Assembly (NCBI RefSeq): GCF_003390335.1
Contig: NZ_QUOU01000001.1
Location: 1,240,001 to 1,304,000 of the forward strand
Source: Thalassotalea euphylliae
GTDB lineage: Bacteria > Pseudomonadota > Gammaproteobacteria > Enterobacterales > Alteromonadaceae
DNA: 64,000 nt
Direction of reading: 5' to 3'
The notes beneath the pieces were generated by a model. The model ran no database searches. It was not told the DNA's origin and saw only the letters and a program-made list of their open reading frames with translations. Made by a program: the position numbers and the translations under genes. This document shows positions 1 to 9,299 of the stretch, one piece after another (within the stretch, counting starts at the first letter, position 1; each line of letters begins with the position of its first letter).

Positions 1-441
1 ATGAAAAATACCGAGGGTAGCCCGGAAATTAAAGGGCGTATTAGGCGAGCACAGTATGAAATGTCGCAGCGCCGCATGATGCAAGACGTGCCTCAAGCTG
101 ACGTTGTTATCACGAACCCCACTCATTATTCTGTTGCTCTAAAGTACGATGCTGAGCAAGGTGGAGCGCCGATGATGATTGCCAAAGGGGCGGATCAAAT
201 GGCGATTCATATTCGCACTATTGCCAAAGAACATGAAGTTGAAATATTACAATCACCTGCGCTGGCGCGTTCTTTGTATTACACCGCTGAGGTGAACGAA
301 GAAATTCCAGAAGCACTGTTTGCCGCAGTTGCCCAGGTACTTGCGTTTATTTTTCAGCTTAGGGCACACCGCTCAGGTAAGGGGCGGCGTCCTGTGGCGT
401 TGGCAAAAAATCTTCCCATTCCAGACGATTATCGATACTAG
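1..441 (+). CDS. flhB: Flagellar export switch protein FlhB, C-terminal part (5' end outside window)
   Basis: FlhB is the inner-membrane export-gate protein of the flagellar type III apparatus. It switches substrate class by cleaving itself. The visible 146 residues are the cytoplasmic domain, with the autocleavage motif NPTH near residue 39 in the context VITNPTHYSVALKYD. FlhB is normally about 375 residues with four membrane segments, so the N-terminal membrane part lies upstream of base 1. The ATG at base 1 is almost certainly an internal methionine (the segment KNTEGSPEIKGRIRRAQ is internal in the family). flhA follows 135 bp downstream, the usual order in Vibrio, Pseudomonas and Shewanella polar flagellar clusters. 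Confidence 0.95.
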   Translation: MKNTEGSPEIKGRIRRAQYEMSQRRMMQDVPQADVVITNPTHYSVALKYDAEQGGAPMMIAKGADQMAIHIRTIAKEHEVEILQSPALARSLYYTAEVNEEIPEALFAAVAQVLAFIFQLRAHRSGKGRRPVALAKNLPIPDDYRY

Positions 442-511
442 CTCAGAAGTGACTAGCCGAAAAGTGACTGGCGGACAAATTATCAGCGGTTAAGTAAGCA
501 GGCTAGCGTTG

Positions 512-527
512 TGGCTTGCTTATTGCT
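512..527 (+). promoter_or_regulatory. Candidate sigma-54 promoter of flhA
   Basis: The sequence TGGCTTGCTTATTGCT matches the sigma-54 consensus TGGCAYG-N4-TTGCW at all but one specified position and has the required GG-N10-GC spacing. A start about 12 bp downstream would give a leader of roughly 40 nt to flhA. Sigma-54 control of flhA is established for polar flagella of Pseudomonas and Vibrio; its use here is inferred. The same stretch forms part of an imperfect hairpin (about 494-523) in the flhB-flhA gap. Confidence 0.6.
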
Positions 528-576
528 TTTGCTGTTAGTAATCCAGTAATCGTCAAAACTTTATCACTAATTTGAA

Positions 577-2679
577 ATGCAGTTATTAGCGAAATTCTCC
601 CAATTTGACAAAAGTAAAGTAAGCCATTTATCTGGCTTGGGCACACCGTTCCTGGTTATGGCGGCACTTGGTATGATCGTTTTACCCATGCCGGCAATGC
701 TGCTAGATATCTTATTCTCATTCAACATTGCGTTATCACTCATTGTCTTGCTGATTACTGTCTACACCTTAAAGCCGTTAGATTTCGGCGCTTTCCCGTC
801 GGTATTGCTAATTGCCACCATATTGCGACTGTCGCTTAATGTTGCCAGTACCCGTGTGGTTTTACTGGAAGGTCACGAGGGACCTGATGCTGCGGGGGCT
901 GTTATTGAAGCGTTTGGCTCTGTGGTAATTGGTGGCAACTATGCGGTGGGTTTAGTTGTTTTCCTCATTCTGATCATTATTAACTTTGTCGTAGTCACCA
1001 AAGGTGCTGGCCGTATTTCAGAAGTAACCGCGCGCTTTACCCTTGATGCCATGCCGGGTAAGCAAATGGCGATTGACGCCGACCTTAACGCGGGCTTTAT
1101 TACGCAAGACCAAGCGCGTGAGCGCCGCCAAGAAATTACCAGTGAAGCTGATTTTTACGGTTCAATGGATGGTGCCAGTAAATTCGTCAAAGGGGATGCG
1201 ATTGCGGGTATTTTGATCCTGTTCATTAATATCATCGGTGGTTTAGTGATTGGCATGGTACAGCATGACTTAACGTTTGATGCGGCTGTTGAAATTTATA
1301 CGCTATTAACCATTGGTGATGGCTTAGTTGCACAGATCCCTGGCCTATTGCTTTCCGTCGGTACCGCAATCGTGGTTACGCGTCAAAATACGTCTGAAGA
1401 AATGGGCAAGCAGGTTAGCAGTCAGTTAGGGCAAGCACGTTCGCTCTACATCGCTGCAAGTGTGATGTTTGTCATGGGGATTGTCCCGGGTATGCCGCAC
1501 TTTGCCTTCTTGACGTTTGCTGCGTTAATTGCCGCTATCGCTTACTTTGGCGAGAAAATGAAAACCCAAAAAGCTGACGAAGCGCAACAAAAAGCACAAG
1601 AAGAGCAAGTGCAAACGCAGCAAAAAGAAGAGGAAACCAAAGATCTTAGCTGGGATGATGTTAATCACGTTGACGTCATTGGCCTAGAGATTGGTTATCG
1701 CCTGATCCCGCTAGTGGATAAAGCACAAGGTGGTGAATTACTTAATCGCATTAAAGGGGTGAGAAAGAAACTTTCTCAGGAGTTTGGCTTTTTGGTGCCA
1801 GCGGTACATATTCGCGATAACTTGGATCTTGAGCCAAACACGTATCAAATTTCATTAATGGGCGTAGCGGTCGGCGAGGCGGAAATCCGCCACGATCACG
1901 ACCTTGCCATTAATCCGGGTCAAGTTTTTGGTCAACTTGACGGTATTCCAACCAAAGACCCTGCGTTCGGTTTAGACGCTGTGTGGATCAAGCAAAATCA
2001 GCGTGAGCAGGCACAATCACTTGGCTATACCGTGGTTGACGCCGCAACGGTATTGGCAACGCACCTAAGTCAAATTTTAAGTAATAACGCCGCGCAGTTA
2101 ATCGGCCATGAAGAAGTACAAAACTTACTAGACCGTTTAGGCCAAAATTATCCGAAACTTGTCGAAGGACTGATTCCTGACGTTCTACCATTAGGCAGCG
2201 TGGTTAAAGTACTGCAAAACTTAATGAATGAAGGCGTTGCGGTGCGTGATATGCGCAGCATCATTCAGACCTTGGTCGAGTATGGTCCTAAGAGCCAAGA
2301 CCCAGAGGTACTAACGGCTGCAGTACGCATTAGCTTACGTAAATTCATTATCCAAGACATGGTAGGTTCAGCAAGTGAAGTGCCTGTCATAACATTGGCG
2401 CCAGAGTTGGAACAGATGTTGCATCAGTCTATGCAGATGGCTGGTGATGACGGTGCAGGTATTGAACCTGGCCTAGCAGAAAGACTGCAAAAATCATTAA
2501 CCGATGGCGCACAACAGCAAGAATTAAGCGGTGAAACACCTATCTTGCTAACGTCAGGCATACTGAGAACGGTATTAGCGAAGTTTGTTAAGTACACGAT
2601 TCCAGGCCTGCGAGTGATTTCTTATCAAGAAGTTCCAGATGATAAGCAAATCAAGATTGTCAGCGCGATCGGTAACTAA
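577..2679 (+). CDS. flhA: Flagellar export gate protein FlhA
   Basis: FlhA is the large inner-membrane subunit of the flagellar type III export gate. Its cytoplasmic ring docks chaperone-substrate complexes. The protein has 700 residues, the normal family length. The first ~330 residues contain about eight hydrophobic segments with the conserved FHIPEP-type region (GRISEVTARFTLDAMPGKQM near 145-165). A charged Gln/Glu/Lys-rich linker (about 328-355) follows, then the soluble C-terminal domain. The gene lies between flhB and flhF, and a candidate sigma-54 promoter sits 50 bp upstream. The ATG start has only a weak ribosome-binding site. Identification is secure. Confidence 0.97.
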   Translation: MQLLAKFSQFDKSKVSHLSGLGTPFLVMAALGMIVLPMPAMLLDILFSFNIALSLIVLLITVYTLKPLDFGAFPSVLLIATILRLSLNVASTRVVLLEGHEGPDAAGAVIEAFGSVVIGGNYAVGLVVFLILIIINFVVVTKGAGRISEVTARFTLDAMPGKQMAIDADLNAGFITQDQARERRQEITSEADFYGSMDGASKFVKGDAIAGILILFINIIGGLVIGMVQHDLTFDAAVEIYTLLTIGDGLVAQIPGLLLSVGTAIVVTRQNTSEEMGKQVSSQLGQARSLYIAASVMFVMGIVPGMPHFAFLTFAALIAAIAYFGEKMKTQKADEAQQKAQEEQVQTQQKEEETKDLSWDDVNHVDVIGLEIGYRLIPLVDKAQGGELLNRIKGVRKKLSQEFGFLVPAVHIRDNLDLEPNTYQISLMGVAVGEAEIRHDHDLAINPGQVFGQLDGIPTKDPAFGLDAVWIKQNQREQAQSLGYTVVDAATVLATHLSQILSNNAAQLIGHEEVQNLLDRLGQNYPKLVEGLIPDVLPLGSVVKVLQNLMNEGVAVRDMRSIIQTLVEYGPKSQDPEVLTAAVRISLRKFIIQDMVGSASEVPVITLAPELEQMLHQSMQMAGDDGAGIEPGLAERLQKSLTDGAQQQELSGETPILLTSGILRTVLAKFVKYTIPGLRVISYQEVPDDKQIKIVSAIGN

Positions 2680-2734
2680 ACCACCAGCACAAACGTAAGA
2701 ATTGAATGCTATCTGCTGAATTAAGGGGTTATCA

Positions 2735-4327
2735 GTGAAGATTAAACGTTATGTTGCTAAAGATATGAGAACCGCGTTGGCACAAATCAAAGAAGAGTTA
2801 GGTGCTGACGCTGTCATTATGTCGAACAAGAAGATTCCAGAAGGTGTTGAATTAATGGCGGCGCAAGACAATAGCACGCCAGTTGAGCCGAAAATGGGCG
2901 GTGTGAGCCAAGGCGCTAACACTAAACGCGATCTTGCTGATGATGTTGTCAACTTATCGACACCAGCTGCACCAACAAGTACTCTGGGCAATCACACCGA
3001 AATGACAGGCGCAGAGCAGCCGCAACAACGCATTGAACCACACTTATCTTCACTTAACGGCGTTGCGCCGCAAGAAGCCCCTTCTTCAGCTGAAAGCTCT
3101 CCAGCGGATAGTTTAAGTGCGTTATTAGCACGCAATGTTCAACAACAACCAGCAATGAGCCAGCCTAGCCCAACGGCTGCGCCAGTGCATGACGCTGCAC
3201 CTGATTTAGAGCTGCAATTAAAACAATTCACCGACAAATTACAGCAACAGCAAGCGAGTAATGAGTCGAGTCAAAACTTTGACTTGCCACAAGTAGAAGA
3301 CGACGGCTTTGATATGCCAGTTAATGCGACCCCTGCGATGCACGCTGCCAATACCCCAGCAGCTCATCACAGCGCAGACGCAAGCGTTGTTAGTATGGAT
3401 GCATTCAATCAAATGAAAGCGGAAATGGCCTCTATTCGTCAGCTATTAGAACACCAAGTGTCAGGCCTAATGTGGCAAGACATGGCGCAAAAAGACCCCA
3501 ATCGCGCGATGTTAATTGACCGCTTAACAGCACTCGGCCTAAACGACCAGTTAGCCGACCAAGTTGCCGGGTTTGTGCCTGCGCATTTAGATGAAGAGCA
3601 AAGCTGGCAAAGTGCACTACAACTCTTAACCAGTCAAATCAACACAACCAACAATGATATTATCCACCGTGGCGGTGTGGTATCGCTAGTTGGGCCAACA
3701 GGTGTTGGTAAAACAACGACATTGGCAAAGTTAGCTGCGCGTTTCGCACAGGTGCACGGCGCCGATAGCATTTTATTAATTTCGACTGATACCTACCGTA
3801 TTGGCGGTTTTGAGCAATTAGAAACTTACGGCAAGATTATTGGCTGCCCAGTTAAACTGGCAAAAGACAGCGAAGCGTTAGAGCAACTGATCCAGCAATA
3901 CAGCAGTAAAAAGCTGATTTTGATCGATACAGCTGGTATGGGTCAACGTGATATGCGTTTGGCAGAGAACTTATCAGGCTTAGTGGCTAACTCACGTATT
4001 CGTATTAGAAACTACTTAGTATTAGCGGCTAATACCCAACAAGCGGTCATGCAGGAAAACGTTGAACGCTTCAAGAAAATTCCATTGTGCGGTTGTATTT
4101 TTACCAAGCTAGATGAAAGCTTGAGCATGGGTGAAATCTTATCAACGGCTATCCAAAATGGTTTACCAATTGGTTATCTAACAGACGGTCAACGCGTACC
4201 GGAAGATATTAAAGTTGCAAATGCTGAAAAATTGGTTAGTCTTGCAGAGAAAATAGCAAACAAATCAGCGGTAAGATTCAATTTTAGCGCTAATCGACAA
4301 CCAATGGCCTCTGCGGCTTTTGGTTAA
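2735..4327 (+). CDS. flhF: SRP-type GTPase FlhF, polar flagellum placement
   Basis: FlhF is the signal-recognition-particle-family GTPase that sets the number and polar position of flagella together with FlhG. It has 530 residues. A short basic N-terminal B domain (MKIKRYVAKDMRTALAQIKE) is followed by a long low-complexity Gln/Pro/Ala-rich linker (about 85-215) and the NG GTPase domain. G-domain motifs are visible: GPTGVGKTTTLAKLAARF (G1), DTYRIGGFEQLETYG, LIDTAGMGQRD (G3) and TKLDES (G4). The start is a GTG, and it lies 55 bp after flhA. flhG follows after 17 bp, so co-transcription is likely. Confidence 0.96.
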   Translation: MKIKRYVAKDMRTALAQIKEELGADAVIMSNKKIPEGVELMAAQDNSTPVEPKMGGVSQGANTKRDLADDVVNLSTPAAPTSTLGNHTEMTGAEQPQQRIEPHLSSLNGVAPQEAPSSAESSPADSLSALLARNVQQQPAMSQPSPTAAPVHDAAPDLELQLKQFTDKLQQQQASNESSQNFDLPQVEDDGFDMPVNATPAMHAANTPAAHHSADASVVSMDAFNQMKAEMASIRQLLEHQVSGLMWQDMAQKDPNRAMLIDRLTALGLNDQLADQVAGFVPAHLDEEQSWQSALQLLTSQINTTNNDIIHRGGVVSLVGPTGVGKTTTLAKLAARFAQVHGADSILLISTDTYRIGGFEQLETYGKIIGCPVKLAKDSEALEQLIQQYSSKKLILIDTAGMGQRDMRLAENLSGLVANSRIRIRNYLVLAANTQQAVMQENVERFKKIPLCGCIFTKLDESLSMGEILSTAIQNGLPIGYLTDGQRVPEDIKVANAEKLVSLAEKIANKSAVRFNFSANRQPMASAAFG

Positions 4328-4344
4328 CCTTTGAGATGTAGTAG

Positions 4345-5187
4345 ATGATTGACCAAGCAAGCGGCTTACGAAAAATGCAAGATTTAAGACAAATCAAAGT
4401 AATCGCAGTTTCCGGAGGCAAAGGCGGTGTAGGTAAAACCAATGTTTCGCTTAACACTGCAATCGCACTAGCAAAGCAAGGCAAAAAAGTATTGGTTTTA
4501 GATGCTGATTTGGGCTTAGCTAATGTCGATGTCATGCTCGGCCTTCGCGTTCAGAAAAACATTGCTCATGTACTTAGCGGCGATTGCGAACTTGACGACA
4601 TTATTATTGAAGGCCCTGCAGGGATTAAAATTATTCCTGCGACCTCTGGCACTCAATCAATGGTTGATTTAACGCCGTCTGAACACGCCGGCCTGATTCG
4701 CGCCTTCAGTGATATGCAAACTGAGTTTGACGTTCTGATTGTCGATACCGCAGCTGGCATCTCTGATATGGTATTGAGCTTTGCACGCGCAGCACAAGAT
4801 GTGATGTTAGTGGTTTGTGATGAACCCACGTCAATCACTGACTGCTACGCGCTGATGAAGTTGCTGAGCCGTGATCACGGTGTATTTAAATTTAAAGTTG
4901 TTGCCAATATGGTACGTTCGCCAAAAGAAGGGCAGCAATTGTTTGCTAAACTAACCAAAGTGACGGATCGATTCTTAGATGTGGCCATCGAGCTAGTAGC
5001 TGTCGTGCCATTCGATGAGAATATTCGCAAGGCGGTGCGCAAACAAAAAGCAATTGTTGATGCATTTCCAGAGTCACCTGCGGCTAAGGCATTTACTAGC
5101 CTAGCCAAGAAAGTGAACAGCTGGCCTATCCCCAATCGACCATCAGGTCATTTAGAGTTCTTTATCGAACAATTGCTTGAGCAATAG
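4345..5187 (+). CDS. flhG: MinD-like ATPase FlhG (FleN), flagellar number regulator
   Basis: FlhG is a MinD/ParA-type ATPase. It stimulates FlhF GTP hydrolysis and limits the number of polar flagella. The 280-residue protein has the deviant Walker A motif GGKGGVGKTN near residues 24-33, a DADLGLANVDVMLGL switch segment and an LIVDTAAGISD Walker-B-like segment. The N-terminal segment SGLRKMQDLRQ resembles the DQAxxLR motif through which FlhG contacts FlhF. The length is normal for the family. It is flanked by flhF and fliA, as in Vibrio and Pseudomonas. Confidence 0.96.
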   Translation: MIDQASGLRKMQDLRQIKVIAVSGGKGGVGKTNVSLNTAIALAKQGKKVLVLDADLGLANVDVMLGLRVQKNIAHVLSGDCELDDIIIEGPAGIKIIPATSGTQSMVDLTPSEHAGLIRAFSDMQTEFDVLIVDTAAGISDMVLSFARAAQDVMLVVCDEPTSITDCYALMKLLSRDHGVFKFKVVANMVRSPKEGQQLFAKLTKVTDRFLDVAIELVAVVPFDENIRKAVRKQKAIVDAFPESPAAKAFTSLAKKVNSWPIPNRPSGHLEFFIEQLLEQ

Positions 5188-5206
5188 CACTTCATAGGGA
5201 GTTATA

Positions 5207-5926
5207 GTGGTTAAAGCTAATGCTTACACTAGCTATCTAGACAAATCAACGCTAATCGAACAGCATAGCGTGCTGGTTAAGCGTATTGCCTATCACTTGT
5301 TGGCGAGGCTGCCAGCCAGTGTTATCGTCGACGACTTAATTCAATCCGGCATGATTGGTCTGTTGGAAGCGGCCAATAATTTTGACGGTAGTAAAGGTGC
5401 TAGCTTTGAAACCTTCGCTGGTATCCGCATTCGCGGCGCGATGCTCGACGAAATTCGCAAAGGCGATTGGACACCGCGCTCTGTCCACAAAAATAGCCGT
5501 ATGGTTAGCGATGCGATAAAAGCACTTGAAGCTGAGTTGGGACGTGATGTTACCGACTCAGAAGTCGCAGCTAAACTAAATCTCTCCCTCAACGAATATC
5601 ATCATATTCTCAACGAAGTAAGTACTGGCAAAATCATTGGCATTGAAGATTTAGGTGTCACTGACGATGTCATCAGCTTTGATGAAGAATTTCAAGAAGA
5701 TGATCCATATCATGCGATTGAACAAGTAACCTTCAAAAAAACGTTAACAGAGTGTATTTCGACTTTACCTGAGCGAGAAGCTTTAGTACTGTCCCTCTAT
5801 TATGACGAAGAATTAAATTTGAAAGAAATCGGGCAAGTTCTTGACGTAAGTGAGTCAAGAGTAAGCCAGATTCACAGTCAAGCGATGCATCGATTAAAAG
5901 CACGTATGCAATCTTGGCAAAGTTAA
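5207..5926 (+). CDS. fliA: Flagellar sigma factor FliA (sigma-28)
   Basis: FliA is the sigma-70-family factor for late flagellar and chemotaxis genes. It has 239 residues, normal for the family. Region 2 is visible (YHLLARLPASVIVDDLIQSGMIGLLEA and FETFAGIRIRGAMLDEIRKGDW, in separate parts), and region 4 ends with LKEIGQVLDVSESRVSQIHSQAM, a typical helix-turn-helix. The start is a GTG 19 bp after flhG with GGGAG just upstream (about 5198). It comes directly before cheY, so the chemotaxis genes and their sigma factor are probably linked in one operon. Confidence 0.96.
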   Translation: MVKANAYTSYLDKSTLIEQHSVLVKRIAYHLLARLPASVIVDDLIQSGMIGLLEAANNFDGSKGASFETFAGIRIRGAMLDEIRKGDWTPRSVHKNSRMVSDAIKALEAELGRDVTDSEVAAKLNLSLNEYHHILNEVSTGKIIGIEDLGVTDDVISFDEEFQEDDPYHAIEQVTFKKTLTECISTLPEREALVLSLYYDEELNLKEIGQVLDVSESRVSQIHSQAMHRLKARMQSWQS

Positions 5927-5971
5927 GTAGAATATATAGAAATTTATTGGTTTATTTCACCGGAGGGTGCC

Positions 5972-6355
5972 TTGGATAAAAATATGAAAGTACTTGTTGT
6001 TGATGATTTTTCAACAATGAGACGAATTGTTAAGAACTTATTACGCGATTTAGGCTTTACTAATATTCAAGAAGCGGATGACGGCAGTACAGCGCTGCCT
6101 ATGTTACAAGGCGGTGATTTTGATTTTGTTGTTACCGACTGGAACATGCCGGGTATGCAAGGTATCGATCTATTGAAAGCGATTCGCGCTGATGAGAACT
6201 TAGCACATATTCCGGTATTGCTGATTACCGCAGAAGCGAAAAAAGAGCAGATCGTTATGGCGGCGCAAGCGGGTGTTAACGGATACATTGTTAAGCCGTT
6301 TACTGCTGCGACGCTAAAAGAGAAATTAGACAAAATTTTTGAGCGTTTGGGATAA
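5972..6355 (+). CDS. cheY: Chemotaxis response regulator CheY
   Basis: CheY is a single-domain receiver that binds the flagellar switch when phosphorylated by CheA. It has 127 residues with VDDF acidic residues near position 11, the phospho-acceptor aspartate in VVTDWNMPGM near position 58 and the conserved lysine in IVKPF near 109. The start is chosen as TTG at 5972: a strong GGAGGGT site (5962-5968) ends a few bases before it, whereas the ATG at 5984 is too far. The N-terminal peptide MDKNMKVL then fits vibrio-type CheY. cheZ follows after 24 bp. Confidence 0.95.
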   Translation: MDKNMKVLVVDDFSTMRRIVKNLLRDLGFTNIQEADDGSTALPMLQGGDFDFVVTDWNMPGMQGIDLLKAIRADENLAHIPVLLITAEAKKEQIVMAAQAGVNGYIVKPFTAATLKEKLDKIFERLG

Positions 6356-6379
6356 ACGATCTGAACGCGAGGAAATTTC

Positions 6380-7123
6380 ATGAGTAAACTGTCTACTGGA
6401 AAGATTAGTTTAGAACAGGCAAAGTCATTAGTGGCGTTTATCGAAAATGGCGAGCAAGAAAAGGCTGATACTTTACTTGCTGAGATCCAAAACCCGATAA
6501 ACTCTGAGTTATTTGCAGAGATTGGTAAATTAACCCGTCAGCTGCATGATTCGATGATGAATTTTCAATTGGATTCTCGATTGAATGACTTGGCCAATGC
6601 TGATATTCCTGATGCCAAAGAGCGTTTAAATTATGTTATTAGCCGCACGGAAGACGCGGCTAATAAAACCATGGACGCGGTCGAATCCATTTTCCCTGTC
6701 GTTGACACCATTCAAGAGCAAGTCAAAGCGGTTAATCCGCTTTGGCAAAAGCTGATGCACAACGAGCTGAATTTGGGGGAGTTTAAAGCGCTTTGTAAAG
6801 ACATTGACAAGCTGCTGAAAACGACATCATCAGAAACAGAACACATGCATGCGTTAATGACAGACGTATTAATGGCGCAAGACTTCCAAGACTTAACGGG
6901 TCAAGTCATCAGAAAAGTGATCGACCTCGTGCGAGAAGTGGAAGAAAGCCTCATTAATATGCTGACTGCTTTTGGTGTGACGGAAGATGAGCAAAAAGAT
7001 AAAGCAACCCTGAAAACAGGTGAGAACCTAGTTGAAGGGCCGATTGTAAATACTGACGAGAGAGACGACGTTGTATCAGGTCAAGATGACGTTGATGATC
7101 TCTTATCTAGCCTAGGATTTTAG
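6380..7123 (+). CDS. cheZ: CheY phosphatase CheZ
   Basis: CheZ dephosphorylates CheY-P and so terminates the tumbling signal. The 247-residue protein is predicted mostly helical. It shows the catalytic segment MAQDFQDLTGQVIRKV (about 174-189), which includes the conserved Asp and Gln. It ends with the short CheY-binding tail DDVDDLLSSLGF, separated from the body by an acidic linker. A good ribosome-binding site (GAGGAAA) precedes the ATG. It sits between cheY and cheA in the standard gene order. Confidence 0.95.
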   Translation: MSKLSTGKISLEQAKSLVAFIENGEQEKADTLLAEIQNPINSELFAEIGKLTRQLHDSMMNFQLDSRLNDLANADIPDAKERLNYVISRTEDAANKTMDAVESIFPVVDTIQEQVKAVNPLWQKLMHNELNLGEFKALCKDIDKLLKTTSSETEHMHALMTDVLMAQDFQDLTGQVIRKVIDLVREVEESLINMLTAFGVTEDEQKDKATLKTGENLVEGPIVNTDERDDVVSGQDDVDDLLSSLGF

Positions 7124-7137
7124 CGGGAGTTTGGTGC

Positions 7138-9258
7138 ATGTCCTTTGAAGCGGATGAAGAAATTCTACAGGATTTTTTGATAGAAGCAGGCGAAATTTTA
7201 GAAGCGTTGTCAGAACAGCTGGTCGAATTGGAAAATGACCCAGACAATGCTGATTTACTAAATGCCATATTTAGAGGCTTTCATACCGTCAAAGGTGGTG
7301 CCGGATTTTTATCACTGACAGAGCTTGTGGATGCTTGTCATGGTGCCGAAAACGTTTTTGACATTCTTCGAAATGGTCAACGTGCGGTAACGCCAGAGTT
7401 AATGGATGTTATTTTACAGGCGCTTGATACCATCAATGAAATGTTTGCCATGGTCCAAAACCGTGAGCAACCAGAGCCAGCAGACCCTGCGTTACTTGCC
7501 GAGTTACATCGATTAAGTGAACCTGAAGGTGCAGAGCCAACGGCAGCACCAGTGGCGGCTCAGCCTGAACCAGAAATCTTCCAAGAAGTTGAAATTGAAA
7601 CTTCAGCTTCTAGCAGTGATGAAGAAATGACGGAAGACGAGTTTGAAGCACTACTTGACGAGTTACATGGCCCAAGCAATGGCCCAGCTGCAAGTAATGC
7701 ACCGCAAGCGTCGACGCCAGCGGGCAATAGCGATGAAATTACCGATGACGAATTTGAGTCGTTACTCGATGAACTTCACGGCCAAGGTGCCTTTAAAACG
7801 ACTGCTGCAGATACTGCACCTGCACCAGCGGCTTCTTCAGATGAGATCAACGACAGCGAATTTGAAGCGTTACTAGATGAACTGCACGGTAAGGGTAAAG
7901 CTCCTAGTGCTGCCCAACCTGCGGCAACACCTGTGGCCGCAGCGCCAGCAGCTAAAGCGGAACCAGCCAAGCCTGCCGCTAAACCTGTTGCCGCAAAACC
8001 GGCTGCTAAAGCGCCAGCAAAACCTGCTGCAAAAGACAAAAAGCCAGCTGCTCCAGCTGCGCCACAAGCAGAAACAACGGTACGTGTTGATACGAAACGC
8101 TTAGACCAAATCATGAATATGGTGGGTGAGCTCGTATTGGTGCGCAATCGTTTAACTAGCCTAGGTTTGACGAAAGAAGATGAAGAGTTAACCAAAGCCG
8201 TTTCTAACCTTGATGCGGTAACCACAGATCTTCAAGGTGCGGTAATGAAAACCCGCATGCAGCCAATCAAAAAGGTCTTTGGCCGATTCCCTCGCGTTGT
8301 TCGTGACTTGGCGCGTAGCTTAAACAAAGAAATTAAGCTTATCCTTGAAGGTGAAGAGACCGACTTAGATAAGAACTTAGTTGAAGCGCTTGCCGATCCG
8401 CTAGTTCACTTGGTGCGCAACTCTGTTGACCACGGTATTGAAGAGCCAAATGTGCGTGAAGCCAATGGCAAGCCACGTGAAGGTACTGTGATATTATCGG
8501 CATCGCAAGAAGGTGATCATATCTTACTCACCATCCGAGATGATGGCGCTGGCATGAATGCAGAGAAACTCAAGCAAATTGCCATTGATCGCGGTGTATT
8601 AGATGCTGAAGCGGCGGCGCGTATGCCGGAGAAAGAGGCATTCAACCTAATTTTCGCACCTGGTTTCTCAACCAAAACCGAGATCTCAGAAGTCTCTGGT
8701 CGCGGCGTTGGTATGGACGTTGTTAAAACCAAAATCACTCAATTAAATGGTACGGTAAATATCGATTCTGAATTGGGTGTCGGTACGGTTTTAGAGATCA
8801 AAGTACCGTTAACACTTGCTATTTTACCAACCTTAATGGTTGTTGTTGGCGAGCAGATTTTTGCTTTACCGCTGGCGGGTGTTAACGAAATATTCCACCT
8901 TGATTTGACGAACACGAACGTGGTTGATGGGCAACTAACGATTATCGTCCGTGAAAAAGCGATCCCGTTGTTCTATTTAGATCAGTGGTTGGTAAAAGGC
9001 GGTGAAGAAAAACCACGCGATAAAGGCCATGTTGTTATTGTGCAGTTAGGCACACAGCAAGTTGGCTTTGTGGTTGATAGCTTGATTGGTCAAGAAGAGG
9101 TGGTGATCAAACCATTAGATCGACTGCTTCACGGCACACCAGGCATGGCCGGTGCGACGATTACCAGTGATGGCGGTATTGCGTTGATTTTAGACGTGCC
9201 GAGCATGTTAAAGCACTACGCTAAAAAAGCTTTGGTTCACAAAAAGCTGCGTGGTTAA
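7138..9258 (+). CDS. cheA: Chemotaxis histidine kinase CheA with triple acidic linker repeat
   Basis: CheA phosphorylates CheY and CheB in response to receptors. Domains in order: an N-terminal HPt (P1) domain with the phospho-histidine in FHTVKGGAGFL (about 46-56); a linker region; P3 dimerisation (RVDTKRLDQIMNMVGELVLV); a P4 ATPase with HLVRNSVDHGIE, DDGAGM and GRGVGMDVVK motifs; and a P5 CheW-like domain at the C-terminus. There is no recognisable P2 domain. Its place holds three copies of an acidic repeat (near residues 161, 199 and 235, ending LLDELHG), followed by an Ala/Pro/Lys-rich tether. The linker may be the part that binds ParC and ParP, which are encoded downstream. Confidence 0.95.
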   Translation: MSFEADEEILQDFLIEAGEILEALSEQLVELENDPDNADLLNAIFRGFHTVKGGAGFLSLTELVDACHGAENVFDILRNGQRAVTPELMDVILQALDTINEMFAMVQNREQPEPADPALLAELHRLSEPEGAEPTAAPVAAQPEPEIFQEVEIETSASSSDEEMTEDEFEALLDELHGPSNGPAASNAPQASTPAGNSDEITDDEFESLLDELHGQGAFKTTAADTAPAPAASSDEINDSEFEALLDELHGKGKAPSAAQPAATPVAAAPAAKAEPAKPAAKPVAAKPAAKAPAKPAAKDKKPAAPAAPQAETTVRVDTKRLDQIMNMVGELVLVRNRLTSLGLTKEDEELTKAVSNLDAVTTDLQGAVMKTRMQPIKKVFGRFPRVVRDLARSLNKEIKLILEGEETDLDKNLVEALADPLVHLVRNSVDHGIEEPNVREANGKPREGTVILSASQEGDHILLTIRDDGAGMNAEKLKQIAIDRGVLDAEAAARMPEKEAFNLIFAPGFSTKTEISEVSGRGVGMDVVKTKITQLNGTVNIDSELGVGTVLEIKVPLTLAILPTLMVVVGEQIFALPLAGVNEIFHLDLTNTNVVDGQLTIIVREKAIPLFYLDQWLVKGGEEKPRDKGHVVIVQLGTQQVGFVVDSLIGQEEVVIKPLDRLLHGTPGMAGATITSDGGIALILDVPSMLKHYAKKALVHKKLRG
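7618..7893 (+). repeat. Three in-frame copies of an 18-residue acidic motif within cheA
   Basis: The translated copies are DEEMTEDEFEALLDELHG, DEITDDEFESLLDELHG and DEINDSEFEALLDELHG. They start at about 7618, 7732 and 7840, spaced 36-38 residues apart by Ala/Ser/Pro-rich spacers. This is a protein-level tandem repeat in the CheA linker, not a mobile DNA repeat. Confidence 0.9.
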
Positions 9259-9299
9259 CGCGCAGCTCTCCCTCCGAGCGCCAGCATTAGAGAATTTAC

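Noticed and set aside
7776..8225. 149-codon antisense frame within cheA
   Set aside because: It is the mirror of the Ala/Pro/Lys-rich linker, where biased codons leave the opposite strand open.
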